From the NCBI GenBank assembly GCA_907164885.2, contig OU015497.1, positions 70,075,429 to 70,139,428 on the forward strand: 64,000 nt of DNA, read 5' to 3'. This document shows positions 12,195 through 23,160 of this stretch, piece after piece (position 1 is the stretch's first letter; every line of letters begins with the position of its first letter). This DNA comes from Dolomedes plantarius. Its lineage: Eukaryota; Arthropoda; Arachnida; Araneae; Dolomedidae. The notes below the pieces were generated by a model that searched no databases, had not been told where the DNA came from, and saw only the letters and a program-made list of their open reading frames with translations. The translations under genes and the position numbers were made by a program.

Positions 12195-12682
12195 AACCAT
12201 AGACTCAAAGTTTCATCGAGTTAACTTTTAATATGTTGGTATGATACAGAGCACTCTGTACAATTACCGGATCATGATACAAATAATCATATGGATGAGT
12301 TTAATTGATGTAAGTGGGGACACACTTGTAATGTGTGGTAAAATATTATAGCTGTTATAAGGAATAACCTAGTAATACAAAATGCTCTAAAGGTATAGAA
12401 CAAAATTAAATCCCAAATCTCACCCAATCTCATTAGCATGCAAAGTAGTTAATTATTTCGAGGTCTAATAAGATTTTGAATAAGACAAAACCATCAACGA
12501 GTAGATGGAAAGTGATGACCTTTAATTAACTACCTATCAGTATCACCTATTAACTTACTTTTTCTAAAATGAGACGTCAGTATATATTACTTACTTCATT
12601 GAATTTAAACCATTTATGTTCCTATTACCTCACAAATGGTGTGTAATTTTTACACCTTTTCTATTCCGTAAGCAAACAAGTA

Positions 12683-12970
12683 GTCCAATCAATTAATGCA
12701 TTGTGCAGTGCATGGAATATGCGAGGATTTTTGACTTCAGGACTTTGTTAGGAGTAGTTAGTAGTTAAACATATTAAAAGTCCTCACCCCTGGGGGGTGA
12801 GCTAAAGGGGGGGGGGGAAGATCCCATTTTTTGGTTTTTCTCTTAAATCTCGGAAACGGTCCACTGTAAAAAAAAATGTTAAATATAAAAATGAAAACTA
12901 TTTAATTTTCCTATAAAATTGTAAATATACATATTTGTCGATTCCCCAAGGGTTTTCGAGATATAGAGTA
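12683..12970 (+). repeat. left arm of element 2, outer part
   Basis: Matches the inverse of about 18050-18344, including GCATGGAATATGCGAG and the TCTCGGAAACGGT stretch. It stops at the nested element and resumes at 14382. Confidence 0.85.
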
Positions 12971-14379
12971 AGTATGCCTAATATGAGACCTTGCCTAATA
13001 TGAGACCCCAGCTTACAGGACGTATCAAGGGCTTCCTCCTGGCGACTGGAGCGTAAAACAGTAGTCTATTGCATCATTCGTAATCGGTGAGTCATTCGAG
13101 TGTTTTCAAGCACATACAAATGTGCAGTATTATTTTCCTAAATGTGTGCTCGTCGACTTTTTTACATCACAATTTTTATTGGCTGTTTTCACCTTCAACG
13201 TAAGATTCTTATTAAAACTGTTAGTATTGGATAGGTAGCTATAAATGTGGAGTGTAAACACGCCTGTTTGTTTTTAAGCTAACGTCAATCCTAACCTAAA
13301 AAATTCGCTGATGTGTTCAACAACATGGTCTTGCCCAATATGAGACCCCAAAAATGCCTAATATGAGATATTCAAACCAATTTCAAACCAGTTCTTAGTG
13401 ACTCCTGAAGAAATAAATCCCTTGCCTACGTTACCTGATAAAAACACATCGAAACCAAGTAGGGCCCGCAAAGCCAATATTATCACATCATCGCCCTATA
13501 AAAATAAATTGATTGATAGCACTAATAAAAGAACTGCAGCATATTCGAAAAAAAAATTCCTACAAGAAAAAGAAAAGGAATAGACCTACAAGATATGAAA
13601 TCAAAGGATAAAAGAGGAAAAGGAGATCAAGATAAAAAGAAAAGGACAAGGAAACAACAACGGGAAAAGGAAAAGGGGGTCCCTAGAGGAATTGGAAAAT
13701 TAAGGATGGATGAAAATACAACACTAGTTAAAAAACAGCGAACGAATAAGCTTAATTATAGCTATGATGATCTCAACTCAATTGAAGATGATAAAAATCT
13801 TTCTCTCCGTGACAGCAGTGATGATAGCATTGATGAAAACGACGCTGAATGCCTTTTTTGTGGTTGTTTATTTTCAGAAAACAAACGGGGAGAGCAGGGG
13901 TGTTAATGTATAAGGTGTTTCATGTGGGCCCATGAAGATTGTGGAGCTGACAAACTTTTTATTTGTAAGCAATGTGAAAAGTTTGAATCTTAAAACAAAA
14001 AGTAAACAAAACCTGTAGTGTAAACCAACTAATTTGTTTAAAATGTCACTTTTCTTTTTCATCTATTAGTGTATATAGGTAACTGTTATCAAATTATTGT
14101 GTACAGTTTTGTTTATACGAACTTTTCAGTAATTCTAATTCATATTTAGAGTTGTAAAATGGGGGTCTCATATTAGGACTACTTTTTTCAGACCCAAAAA
14201 ATGAAACACTTTCGTTTATAATTTCATACAAGAAATTTGTAAGGTTATTTTCAATTTCCTGTCATTGTTATATGTAGTAAATTATATGTATTAAAATGAT
14301 ATCAAGTTGGTACTATAATCCCTCACTTACTTTCCTAGTTATATATGAAAATGAAAAGGAGTCTCATATTCGGCATACT
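12971..14379 (+). mobile_element. pogo-like element nested in element 2
   Basis: The ends are inverted: AGTATGCCTAATATGAGAC on the left and, read inward from the right, AGTATGCCGAATATGAGAC. TA flanks both (12969-12970, 14380-14381). The left arm of element 2 is continuous once this segment and one TA are removed, which fixes the insertion precisely. The motif CCTAATATGAGACC or a close variant recurs at about 12976, 12993, 13333, 13355, and inverted at 14165 and 14360. The only coding remnant is the C-terminal end of a pogo-type transposase, so this is a deletion derivative. Confidence 0.85.
13398..13993 (+). pseudogene. pogo-type transposase, C-terminal remnant with zinc finger
   Basis: The first frame gives KPSRARKANIITSSPYKNKL, a basic Ser/Thr-rich stretch typical of the tail of pogo/jerky-like transposases. 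After a frame change near 13590 a Lys-rich segment leads to an acidic run (NSIEDDKNLSLRDSSDDS) and then a PHD-like cysteine/histidine cluster: ECLFCGCLF, one stop, CIRC, WAHEDC and FICKQCEKF before the final stop at 13991-13993. The helix-turn-helix N-terminus and the DDE catalytic domain are missing. It cannot transpose itself. The same kind of tail is seen at 37300-37453 in another pogo element. Confidence 0.7.
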
Positions 14380-14381
14380 TA

Positions 14382-14760
14382 CTATAAGTTATTAAAATCG
14401 ATAATTTTCGAAAAAATCATTTTTACCTCACTCTTTTTGTCACACATTTGCTTCTAGTGCCTCCAACGATCGTTTCACAGAAAAAAACGATCACAGACGA
14501 AGTTATAGAACATTAAATTTCCTTCAATTTGATATTGACTTTTGCCACTATCTTCAACCAATCAAAAGTTATAATATTTCTAACATGTACGCTCAATTTC
14601 GATGTTCCTCTAGAAATGAGTATATTGAGAGCCAGTTGCATTTTAAATGCTGTAACTTGCTATCATGATGAATACCAACAATTTAACAATCGAAAACAGG
14701 TAATTGCAATTGAAACACAACACATTTTTATAATTATATCTTTTATAATATTATTACGAG
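14382..14760 (+). repeat. left arm of element 2, inner part
   Basis: Resumes the arm after the nested element and pairs with about 17675-18040 inverted, including CAACCAATCAAAAGTT and GCTGTAACTTGCTATCATG. Confidence 0.85.
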
Positions 14761-14864
14761 TCATATAATGAAACTATTTACATGGACTGATAGTAATTCT
14801 AAAATGAAAAAAAATGTGAATTCAAGGCAAGATCTTGGTTTCTTTTAGGCGGAAGTGTCGAGGC

Positions 14865-17290
14865 TCATTCATCTTCGTCAGCAGTGGATACGTCGTCCAA
14901 GGAGATTGGTAGAGTATCGATGTCGTCGTCATCACCTTCTTCCTGAATTAATATTGCGACTCCGTTGTTGCAATTGTCCTTGCAATTCATTCATGTGACA
15001 GAGCAGTTCAATGATGTTTTCTACAACCACACCTGCCATTGTCACATCCTTTCGTTCATCGACAAAAAAAACATCTTCAAGTTTCGTCAGGGGCAGCATC
15101 CAATTATGAGAGTTTCGGAACTAGTTGGTCATTCCTCCTCTCCCAGCCCCAATTCGGCGCCCCACCATTAGGTTCCTCCCCTAAAAACAGGTGTACTTGG
15201 TGGTACGTCCGGAATGCATGCTGCTTAACAGCTCCTTCAGTTGGAGGGAGAATTGAGAGAGCAGGCTTTATGTTTGCAGCTGCTTTGATAAATGATTGTA
15301 GCGGAACTTGTTGAGGATTTTTCTGTGGCCAGAGCGCCATACTCTGGGAGAGTACTCATGATCCCAGCTGTCTCAATGGAGTCAGGGGAAGAAGAACCGC
15401 TGGCAAATACCTTAGGTGCACGTTGTATGATTTTGGACTTCTAGTACATTTTGACAAAACCCACTTTACTCTTGCGATACGCTGCGGATGTTGTGTCACA
15501 GCCTGTGAATGCATGTAAGAATAACAAATAGGCATTGTCTTTCATTTTCAACTCCTGCTTCAGCTGTTGTGAGGAATATACACTCGTCTTGACCTTTCCA
15601 CTTCCAGGTTTTACCAGAAGAATGTCGCGATCAGTTGGGGTTTTGGCTACCAATAGTTCAGCCAAGTCGACGTCCACTCCAATAACAGCAACCGAGGAAT
15701 TCTGCGATTTGTTGATAGCTGTCTTCATAATATCAATGTCAGCACCTGAAGCTTGGAACGTATTTATCCCATTTTTCTGCAGCTGCATCATCAGCGGGTT
15801 TATCAGCTGACTCTTATTATGAAAGTTGGAAAGGAAATCTTGTTTGACTTTAATGTCACTTTCCAAACTGACATTTATGTCCACACATTTCCTGAGTCAA
15901 TATCGTCGAGTCTGTTCAGCTGCTTTTGAGCTCTCTGATGTGTCAGTGTACCCATCAAAAGCAACTGTACAACCTCTCCCATGAAAATGGGTCTTCTGGA
16001 ATCTAACATAATAGTTGATACAGTTGTCTCTTTTGGCCAAACAACTTTGTGGACTAGGAATCCCCCATCAACAACAAATTCAAAGGTAGTTATCAAGGTC
16101 CTTATCAATTTGCTTAAACAGTGTGTATAGTGCTGACTTTCTGCACTTCCTCATTCCACTTTCGTTCAAGAATGCCAGGGGGTAGGGAGTCAGTTCATAT
16201 TACATATAATTCTTCAAATCCTCGTCCGATTTCTTGGTAATGGACATTCGCTGAAAAAGCAAGAATGGATCCGCAACAATTTTTTCATTGTCAACCTTGA
16301 TTGTCGAATTCATTGAGGAAAGATGAAGTGCGCGATCTTTCCATGACAGTTTAGTATTTGGGAACGGCAAGTTTTTCATTTTTGCAATTACTCGTTGGCC
16401 AATTGTAACTGCATCCTAACATAATCTTGTATCATCTCCCACGACTCCTGTCGCTATTGACATGATATTCTCGGTCTTCAGAAAAGGAGTGTTATTATCA
16501 GACCATCTTGTATCCTTGCCAATGTCACTTGCGTCTCGACTTTGGAGAGCTTCTCTAAAATCCTTGTGCTGCTCTCTGAATGAAAACAAAACACCACAAT
16601 ATTCTTCGAATGGAGCACACATGTCTTGAGTTTAAGTCATCCCAATTACCCATTTACTGAGAGCACTATCTGTCATACCTCTACCACGGGTCATGCCATT
16701 TCGGCTTGAGAATGATCACATCAAGGTTGTCTCGATGGTCTTGTCTGACCACATGCCTCACCAGAACCAGTAATTTCTTCTCATAGTGAAGTAACATTTA
16801 TTCACGAACTTCTCGTACTCCTGTGGTGTCAATAGAGTAGAGAGGCTTCCCATATCCTGTACATATAAGTGGTAAGACATGACATACGGGAAGTGTCCAG
16901 CAGCGTGAAAATAGGGTATCATTTGCTTACAGCACTTCACAAGAAAAATCGCTAGCAAGTAGCAAGAAGCAAAGTGAGCAAGAAAATCGCTAGACATCTC
17001 TGCATGGATGTACTCTTTTATCAAATTCACCATTTTGAAGTACTGGATCCATAGCATTTCAGTGAGTCCATTGTTGCCGATCCTGTCCATCGCTTCTCCA
17101 AATTTTTAGCCATTGATTTGAGTAATTTGCTTTGGTTCAAAGAATTCAGTGAGGGAGGCTCGGAGAAGAAATCTGACGTAAGGGTGTTGACTCATGTCTG
17201 CTCTTCCTCTGAGAGTTCGTCTAATATCATGTTTGACAAGGTATTTTCAACAGGAAAATCACCCCTCACTACTCTGGAAAAGGCGTGTCC
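14865..17290 (-). pseudogene. transposon-encoded protein with PIN/XPG-like region and CXC tail (element 2)
   Basis: Minus strand, 5'-truncated. In order: a piece like FFSEPPSLNSLN (17150-17100) that resembles a segment of element 1; FHAAGHFPYVMSYHLYVQDM near 16900; EYEKFV..CYFTMRR; EQHKDFREALQSRDASDIGK and SIATGVVGD (16600-16430); FVVDGGFLVHKVVWPKET, then VAFDGYTDTSESSKAAEQ in another frame (about 15990-15900); AVIGVDVDLAELL and HAFTGCDTTSA (about 15680-15480), which resemble the acidic motifs of PIN/XPG-type nucleases; ILPPTEGAVKQHAFRTYHQV and NWGWER (15260-15140); finally a broken CXC cluster (TKGCDNGRCGCRK, then NCSV..MNCKDNCNN) and an acidic tail ending at 14865. Several stops and frame changes. 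XPG-like nucleases are known in Academ transposons, but that assignment is only a suggestion. Confidence 0.7.
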
Positions 17291-17674
17291 ATTCATTAAT
17301 TTTCAAGAATTATTTATGATAATATTAAATTAAATTTTTATCATTGTTTTTAAATAATAATTTTGATTCATTGAATTTCAAGAATTGCATTTTTAGAATT
17401 AATTTAAATGTATTAATTATGTATGTTATTTTATATTTAAGTGTTGTAAAACGAAATAGTGAAAATAATTATCAAGAAAATAACTGGAAATAAAATGGTG
17501 GAAGGGTCTGGAACGGGCGGCCGGTGCCTTCAAAGAAGATAAGAACGTAACAGAAGAAAGGGGGAAGATTTTAGTCTGTCGGAGCTCTTTTGATATGGAG
17601 GGGGGAGCTTGAAATATTCTCGAACTTTCTACACTACCACCATTAGTTGTTATTAATCAACTTCACCTAATAAA
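17291..17674. other. noncoding interior of element 2
   Basis: Lies between the truncated gene and the right arm. No coding similarity. It takes the place where the missing N-terminal half of the gene should be. Confidence 0.5.
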
Positions 17675-18344
17675 AACAGTACAATAATAAAAGCTATTAT
17701 TATAAAAAAGTGTTGTGTTTCAATTGTAATTACCTTATTTCCATTGCTAAAATGTTATTATTCATCATGATAGCAAGTTACAGCAGTTAAACGCAACAGA
17801 CCCTCACATACTCATTTCTAGAACAACATAGAAATTGAGCGTACATGTTAGAAATACTATAAACTTTTGATTGGTTGAAGATAAAATGGCAAAAGTCAAT
17901 ATGAAATTTAAGGAATTTAATGCTCTACAACTTCGTCTTTGACAATTTTTCTAGGAAACGATCATGGGAGGCACTAAAGCAAATGTTTGACAAAAGAGTG
18001 AGGTAAAAATGATTTTTTAGAAAACAATCGATTTTCATAACGTAGATATATCTCGAAAACCTCTGGGATTTTGACAAATATCTATATTTACAATTTTATA
18101 GGACATTTTATTAGCTTTCATGTTTATATTTAACATTTTCTCTACAGTGCACCGTTTCCGAGATATTAGTGAAAAACCAAACAATGGGACCTTTCCACCC
18201 CCCTCCACCCATTACCTAACACTCCAGGACCGGGGAACTTTAGTATGTTTACCTAATATCTACTCCTAACAAAGTCTTGAAGTCGAAAATTCTCGCATAT
18301 TCCATGCACTCTACACGCCTCTGTTCAGCACTCATTGATTGGAC
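17675..18344 (-). repeat. right terminal inverted repeat of element 2
   Basis: Inverted partner of 12683-12970 plus 14382-14760. Confidence 0.85.
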
Positions 18345-18545
18345 TAAAGTACCGTAACTTCTTTTAGTGCGCGTATGTCCTTTGACATTATTACCTCGTT
18401 TTGCTGTATCCTTGACATAATGAATAACAACATCAATGAACAGTATTCAACTGGCGGTACAATAGTTGAGAGTTTTTATAGGAATATTTAAACTATAATA
18501 TTTTCGGCTTATTAATAAACTTTCTGACATCTCGAAAACGATGTA

Positions 18546-19955
18546 CAACTCATGGACAAAAAAATTAGCGCACCAAGAAGGAGTCATCAAAATGAAACGA
18601 AATTTTACATACGTAATGACTACTTGATATAAGTAAAATGATAAGAAAATCAAAGAAAAAGGATAATTTATTTCAGAGAAAAGGCAAAAGAACAGAAGAG
18701 TTAATACTCCGTTGGACCCCCTCTAGCGCGAATGCACGATGCGATACGATCGGGCATTGAGTCATACAAGTTCTGTATGATGTCTTGAGACATTTCGTTC
18801 CATATTTGCTGTAACCTTGCCTCTAGTTCGTTCAAACTCGTGGGATGCCCAACTCGTCGTCCCAAATGATCCCAGATATGCTCGATTGGAGACAAATCTG
18901 GGGATCGGACAGGCCAAGGAAGGGTAGTAACAGTGCGGAGGACACTCTTGTGACACCCTTGCCGTATGATGCCGAGCATTGTCTTGTTGAAAAATGGCTC
19001 CTGGCAGCCGTTGCATGAGTGGCAACACATGTGGTTACAGGATTTCATGAACATACCACTGGGCTGTCATGGTGCCACGGAACAATACTAGGGGTGACCA
19101 TGTATTGTAGGCAATGGCACCCCATACCATCACACCAGCTGTGGGAGCGATGTCTCGCTGTACACCAAAGGCAGGATTGAAGCGTTCACCACGGGTCTCC
19201 ACACACGAACACGATTGTCATCACTGCCGAGATTGAATCTGGATTCGTCGCTAAAGACGACCTGTTCCATTCCGCTGCAGTCCAGTTTCCTCGTGTGCGG
19301 CAAAACTCCAAACGGAAGGCGTCGATGGGTGGGCGTCAAGGGCAGCACACGTAATGGGCGCCGCGATACCAACTGTCCTTCAGCCAGGCGCCTTCGTATG
19401 GTTCGAGAAGACACAGAGGCTCCTAGTGAAGGTGCTACCTGTGCCTGGATGGCGGCCGATAAAGCAATTGGCTGTACGCGTGCATTTCTTACGATGTGGC
19501 GGTCTTCTCGACGACTGGTCTGTCGAGGGCGTCCTGAGCCTGGTCTTCGTGTACATGAATCTCTCGGGTCCACTGTCCCAAACACCTCCTCACAACACAA
19601 TCAGAGCGGCCTAATTGACGAGCTACTCGCCTAGCTGACCACCCAGCTTCCATCATCTCGACGATTCTCCCCTCTCAAACTGCGACAATTGCTTATATTG
19701 TCTTCGAACACGGCGTAATGGCATGTCTATCTCAGCTCTTCCTTTGTAAATGATTCAGCACACTCAAACAAACTTTGGTTACCTGTTTTGTACTCCACAG
19801 AGTTTTGATGTTCAACGCCCTCTACCGGCTACACGTATGCGCAATCACGCTGCATTTCTAATCATTTGCATATCTCCTCGACATGTACCTTCATTGCAAG
19901 TTTCGTTATGATCCCGCAATTATTTCTTGGTGCGCTATTTTTTTGTCTATGAGTG
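18546..19955 (-). mobile_element. Tc1-like transposon, full length
   Basis: Inverted ends CAACTCATGGACAAAAAAAT and, from the right, CACTCATAGACAAAAAAAT, both followed by AGCGCACCAAGAA. TA flanks lie at 18544-18545 and 19956-19957. At 1410 bp with one minus-strand transposase gene, size and layout are standard for Tc1 elements. The gene is disabled by small frameshifts, so the copy is probably dead, though structurally complete. Confidence 0.92.
18701..19724 (-). pseudogene. Tc1-like transposase, frameshifted
   Basis: The cut-and-paste enzyme of the surrounding element. ATG at 19722-19724 starts MPLRRVRRQYKQLSQFERGE, the first helix-turn-helix. A one-base loss then shifts to the frame holding AGWSARRVARQLGRSD, and another shift near 19590 leads to GSGRPRQTSRREDRHIVRNA, a GRPR AT-hook-like linker and second helix-turn-helix. 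VVFSDESRFNLGSDDNRVRV (about 19270-19210) carries the first catalytic Asp. FQQDNARHHTARVSQE (about 18990-18940) carries the second. SPDLSPIEHIWDHLGRR (about 18900-18850) carries the catalytic Glu, giving a DD34E-type triad. A further break lies between 19130 and 19054. The C-terminal MPDRIASCIRARGG ends at TAA 18701-18703. Length fits about 340 residues. Broken by at least three frame changes. Confidence 0.9.
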
Positions 19956-20570
19956 TATTTCCCCTTATCCAAAAGTGCAAAGTATCAAAGAATAGATGAA
20001 GTTAGTTCTAAACTAATGCTTTTAAAAGTCGGTAAATATTGTTGTCAAAGAATATGTAATACAGTTCTCCCTTCTGTATGCAAAAGCATTTTGACGATGA
20101 TAGGTTTTGATAAGTTCCCTTCTTAAAACGTTTCCCTGCAATTTACAACTTTTGTGGATTTATAACATTTGGATCATTTCGTAGATGAGATAAAAATTAT
20201 ACCTTGATAGGTATACTTTGTATTGTTGAGCAACGCAAATTTATTTTTATTACAGCATTACCTTTAAAGAGTTACATTGTTTTGAAATACAAGATTTTAG
20301 GGCTATCACGTTTACCATCACAGATATGAGATAATGAGAAAAATCTGTATTTTTGGGATTAAAATTTTAATCCAGACAACGCTTCAATTTGATGAACATT
20401 TCTCCTCATACATTACTATTTTGTTTTTTAAAAAAGGAACTGCAACGCTTGAAATTTTTCTAGAAACTTAATATCCCTAAGATGTTTTGAAGAGCTGCTA
20501 TTTTTTGACATATTGTGAAGAACTTAAATCTTTTGAAAGAAAATAAAATGTGATTTATAAATTTATAGAC

Positions 20571-20633
20571 GTTCGTGTTAAGTTTAGAGGCGTTCGTGTT
20601 AAATTTAGAGGAGTTCGTGTTAAATATGTGACG
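20571..20633. repeat. 21-bp tandem repeat, three units
   Basis: GTTCGTGTTAARTTTAGAGG units begin at 20571, 20592 and 20613; the third is diverged at its end. Confidence 0.85.
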
Positions 20634-21120
20634 CCATTTTTTTAAGGGCATTTACTGACCCAAGGATTACTGCAAGGGCGTGTCACTTCAGGTCTTTTGC
20701 CTTGTCTCCTATCGTAAGATATTTAACTTAACTCTAATTTCGATTCTTGTACCCTGAAGACATATGCCTGCTCTAATGTGTTTGTGAATCATTAACTGTT
20801 TCTTTTTGAAGTAATTATTAAATGTGTGCAAAGTTTTGACTAGCTCTCCCTGAAGTCACATAACTTTCAATTGGGCCTTTGTACGAGGTAAGTTAGACGT
20901 AATGATAAAAAAAAATCTTTAATTTATTATGTATTCGAGTATCGATGGAATATCATACTTGTCCAATGTGATTGCACGATGCGGCAGTTGTTACTGAGCT
21001 GTTGTGGCATTAAAACGGTGTTTTCAGTTTTAAAACTGATGTAGCGTATTTTATAAGTTTTTATAGTGATATCTTTTAGTGATTTTACCTCTATAACCGT
21101 TAACTACGGTTGAATACATA

Positions 21121-21186
21121 GTTTGCCAATGCAGGACACATGTCAGTGACGGCATTTGCACTTTAACCGCGATAATCGTTGGTTGC
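21121..21186 (+). repeat. dispersed repeat, copy 1
   Basis: GGACACATGTCAGTGACGGC to TCGTTGGTTG is about 70 percent similar by eye to 27975-28040 in the same orientation. Family not recognised. Confidence 0.45.
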
Positions 21187-21210
21187 TTTCCATGGGGGAA
21201 CGTTATAGAT

Positions 21211-21835
21211 CAGAGGTTCCCAATCTTATTTGGCCAATCCCCCCACTTTTCTAAAAGAAAAATTTCTGACCTCCCCCCTGCAATTTTCCCCTCTTAATCT
21301 AAGAAAGAGATGCAGTGATAAATTTACTACCTTTTTTGTATATATATTTCTAACCTATGTCCTTCAACATGGTAAAGAAGATACCCTTGAAGCTTGAAAT
21401 TGCATAATTATGTATTAAAACCCATCATAGTAGCATTCGCAATACACACGCACACAAAATGAAGATAACGAAGGATACTATTAAAATAAAAATTACAAAG
21501 ACTTTAAAACTAATCTTAATGAGAAGGTCCGCTGCTATAATTTAATTAACGTTCTACACAATATTTGTCAGGAGCATTTTTAAACCATCACGATTAGCTA
21601 TTTGTAGTCTGTTTTTGTTTATAGAATGCAGATTGCGGCTATACGGAACCCGTATTCTACTCAATAGGATGTAGGAAATGCAGTCAAAAACTTTTGTACT
21701 ATAGCCTACAATCCAGGATAAAGTATCAGTATTGAGATTGAGATGAGATTGAGAGCCCTTCTACTAAGTCTTTGAGCACCCTGGATCTTCTCAGCGCCCA
21801 CCAGGGGGCGGTACCATCCCCGTTGGGAACCACTG
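21211..21835. mobile_element. hAT-type MITE
   Basis: Begins CAGAGGTTCCCAATCTT and ends GTTGGGAACCACTG, the classical inverted ends of hAT elements. Flanks TTATAGAT (21203-21210) and GAATAGAT (21836-21843) agree at six of eight bases, as expected for an aged 8-bp duplication. Inside each end is a CCCCC/GCGCCCACCAGGGGG GC-rich block in otherwise AT-rich sequence. No transposase remnant seen in 625 bp. The larger element at 49914-52261 has related ends. Confidence 0.85.
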
Positions 21836-21843
21836 GAATAGAT

Positions 21844-23160
21844 GAACCAACTCCATTCCCTCGAGCCATCTCAATTTTGATCAAACCATGCAGCGAGGTT
21901 ACAATAGTGATAGTCATTGCGATGGACAGAATTTCGACCGTCAAGTCTACCTTCTGTGTGACCTCCAAGTGGTTTTTTTCAAGTGACGTCACTGTAGAGT
22001 CGTTACGGACAGCCTGATTCCGACTATGCGGCCTAAATTGCAGGTCAAAGGAACTCCACGGTATGACACGCGGACGTAGCGTCCATAAACACGTAGCTGT
22101 CGTGATGCCTGTCGAGATTTATTTAATTGGGCGGAATTCGTATAATAAGTGGTAGTACAATGTTATGTTTTAAAAAAACAGGTAGTTGGGTGCGTTGTGT
22201 ATAATATTTTTTGAATTCAACCCTAGATTCTGCACATTAAATTCGCATACGAACAAATCATGACTTGGGAAACCTAACAAATAAATTCTAAATAACAAAC
22301 TAAAAGAAGAAAACTGGACCTCAAATTTTAAATAAAAAAAACTTATTTATTTACATATTATATATTTACACACTCAATCAATCAAAATCAATATTATACT
22401 TATGATACAGTATACTATATCAGCACAACTCTTTTTTATTTAATAAAAACAGATCCTTACTCAAATCCTTTTTTAGATTTTAGGGATGCGAACCAAAATG
22501 TCTTAACTTTATATAAACTCCTGGCAAGATTATACTCTATCCTTAGTATTTCCCGCACTATCAAAACTAAATTAACAATGGGATCTGAACTGCTCAAGAT
22601 TTGATTTGGACTTACTCGTTGTGGTGATAGCTGGACCAGGACTCGGGCTCGTAAACACCTCGCAGGCAGGGGGCTCTTGGCTTCTGCTTCTGTTCGGACC
22701 GTGGGTAGATGGATCAGGACTCGGGCTCGCTATCATGTATGTGGCAGGGGGGCTCTCTTGGCTTAGGTTCGCACTGTGTTCTCAGCATGACCTTCCTTAA
22801 CAGGGTAGCTCAGTGAAATCATCTTCTTTAATATTCGTACGTCACTGGTTTTTATTTCTACGGTATAGACCTGTGGAAGGCTCGACAGGGTCTATTAATC
22901 ATAAGAGCTTCTCTATTCCCATGACTAAAGACAGAGTGACCCTAGACGGATCGACAGGTACTCACAGAAAATTGAAGATATCTCTTTTTAAGAATAATAG
23001 TTACAAATCACCTGGAAGAGTCAACAGGGATTGCCAGCAAAATCTCAGCGACAGTGCGAGAGAGTACTTCTCTCTATGAGCTTCTAAGAGCGACTCCTTT
23101 TTAAATTGAGCTTCTTCTCTTATTTTTTATATTTTATTCTTTTTCATCTTCTTATTTTAT
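21844..23160. other. noncoding, locally GC-rich with internal repeats
   Basis: No protein family recognised. At 22618-22780 two roughly 79-bp units share GGAYCAGGACTCGGGCTCG and GGCTCTTGGCTT. The region could be the interior or 5' part of a retroelement next to the possible LTR at 23161, but I see no gag or pol similarity. Confidence 0.4.
22618..22780. repeat. imperfect 79-bp tandem duplication
   Basis: GGAYCAGGACTCGGGCTCG occurs at 22632 and 22711, followed in both cases by a GCAGGGGG-GGCTC-CTTGGCTT stretch. Confidence 0.7.

Larger units (their letters stand above)
10855..12680. other. noncoding, with microsatellites
   Basis: No coding similarity on either strand. Two long microsatellites fall inside (11636-11684 and 12113-12194); the rest is AT-rich and featureless. 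Confidence 0.55.
12683..18344 (-). mobile_element. element 2: long-TIR DNA transposon, related to element 1
   Basis: The two arms are inverted copies: left 12683-12970 continuing at 14382-14760 after a later insertion, right about 17675-18344, roughly 670 bp each. The ends read GTCCAATCAAT inward and are flanked by TA (12681-12682, 18345-18346). Compared with element 1 the first ten bases fit GYCCARTCAA. Removing the nested insertion leaves about 4.25 kb, nearly the length of element 1. It carries a minus-strand relative of the same gene family. Arms diverge by point changes and small indels, so the copy is not very recent. Confidence 0.85.
19958..21202. other. noncoding
   Basis: AT-rich; holds a small 21-bp tandem repeat and, at 21121-21186, one copy of a dispersed repeat. 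No gene recognised. Confidence 0.55.

Noticed and set aside
19215..19634. 139-codon plus-strand frame
   Set aside because: Antisense shadow of the Tc1 transposase.
22606..23079. Two GC-rich plus frames of 64 and 88 codons
   Set aside because: Sequence is internally repetitive and codes for nothing recognisable; more likely repeat or untranslated retroelement sequence.
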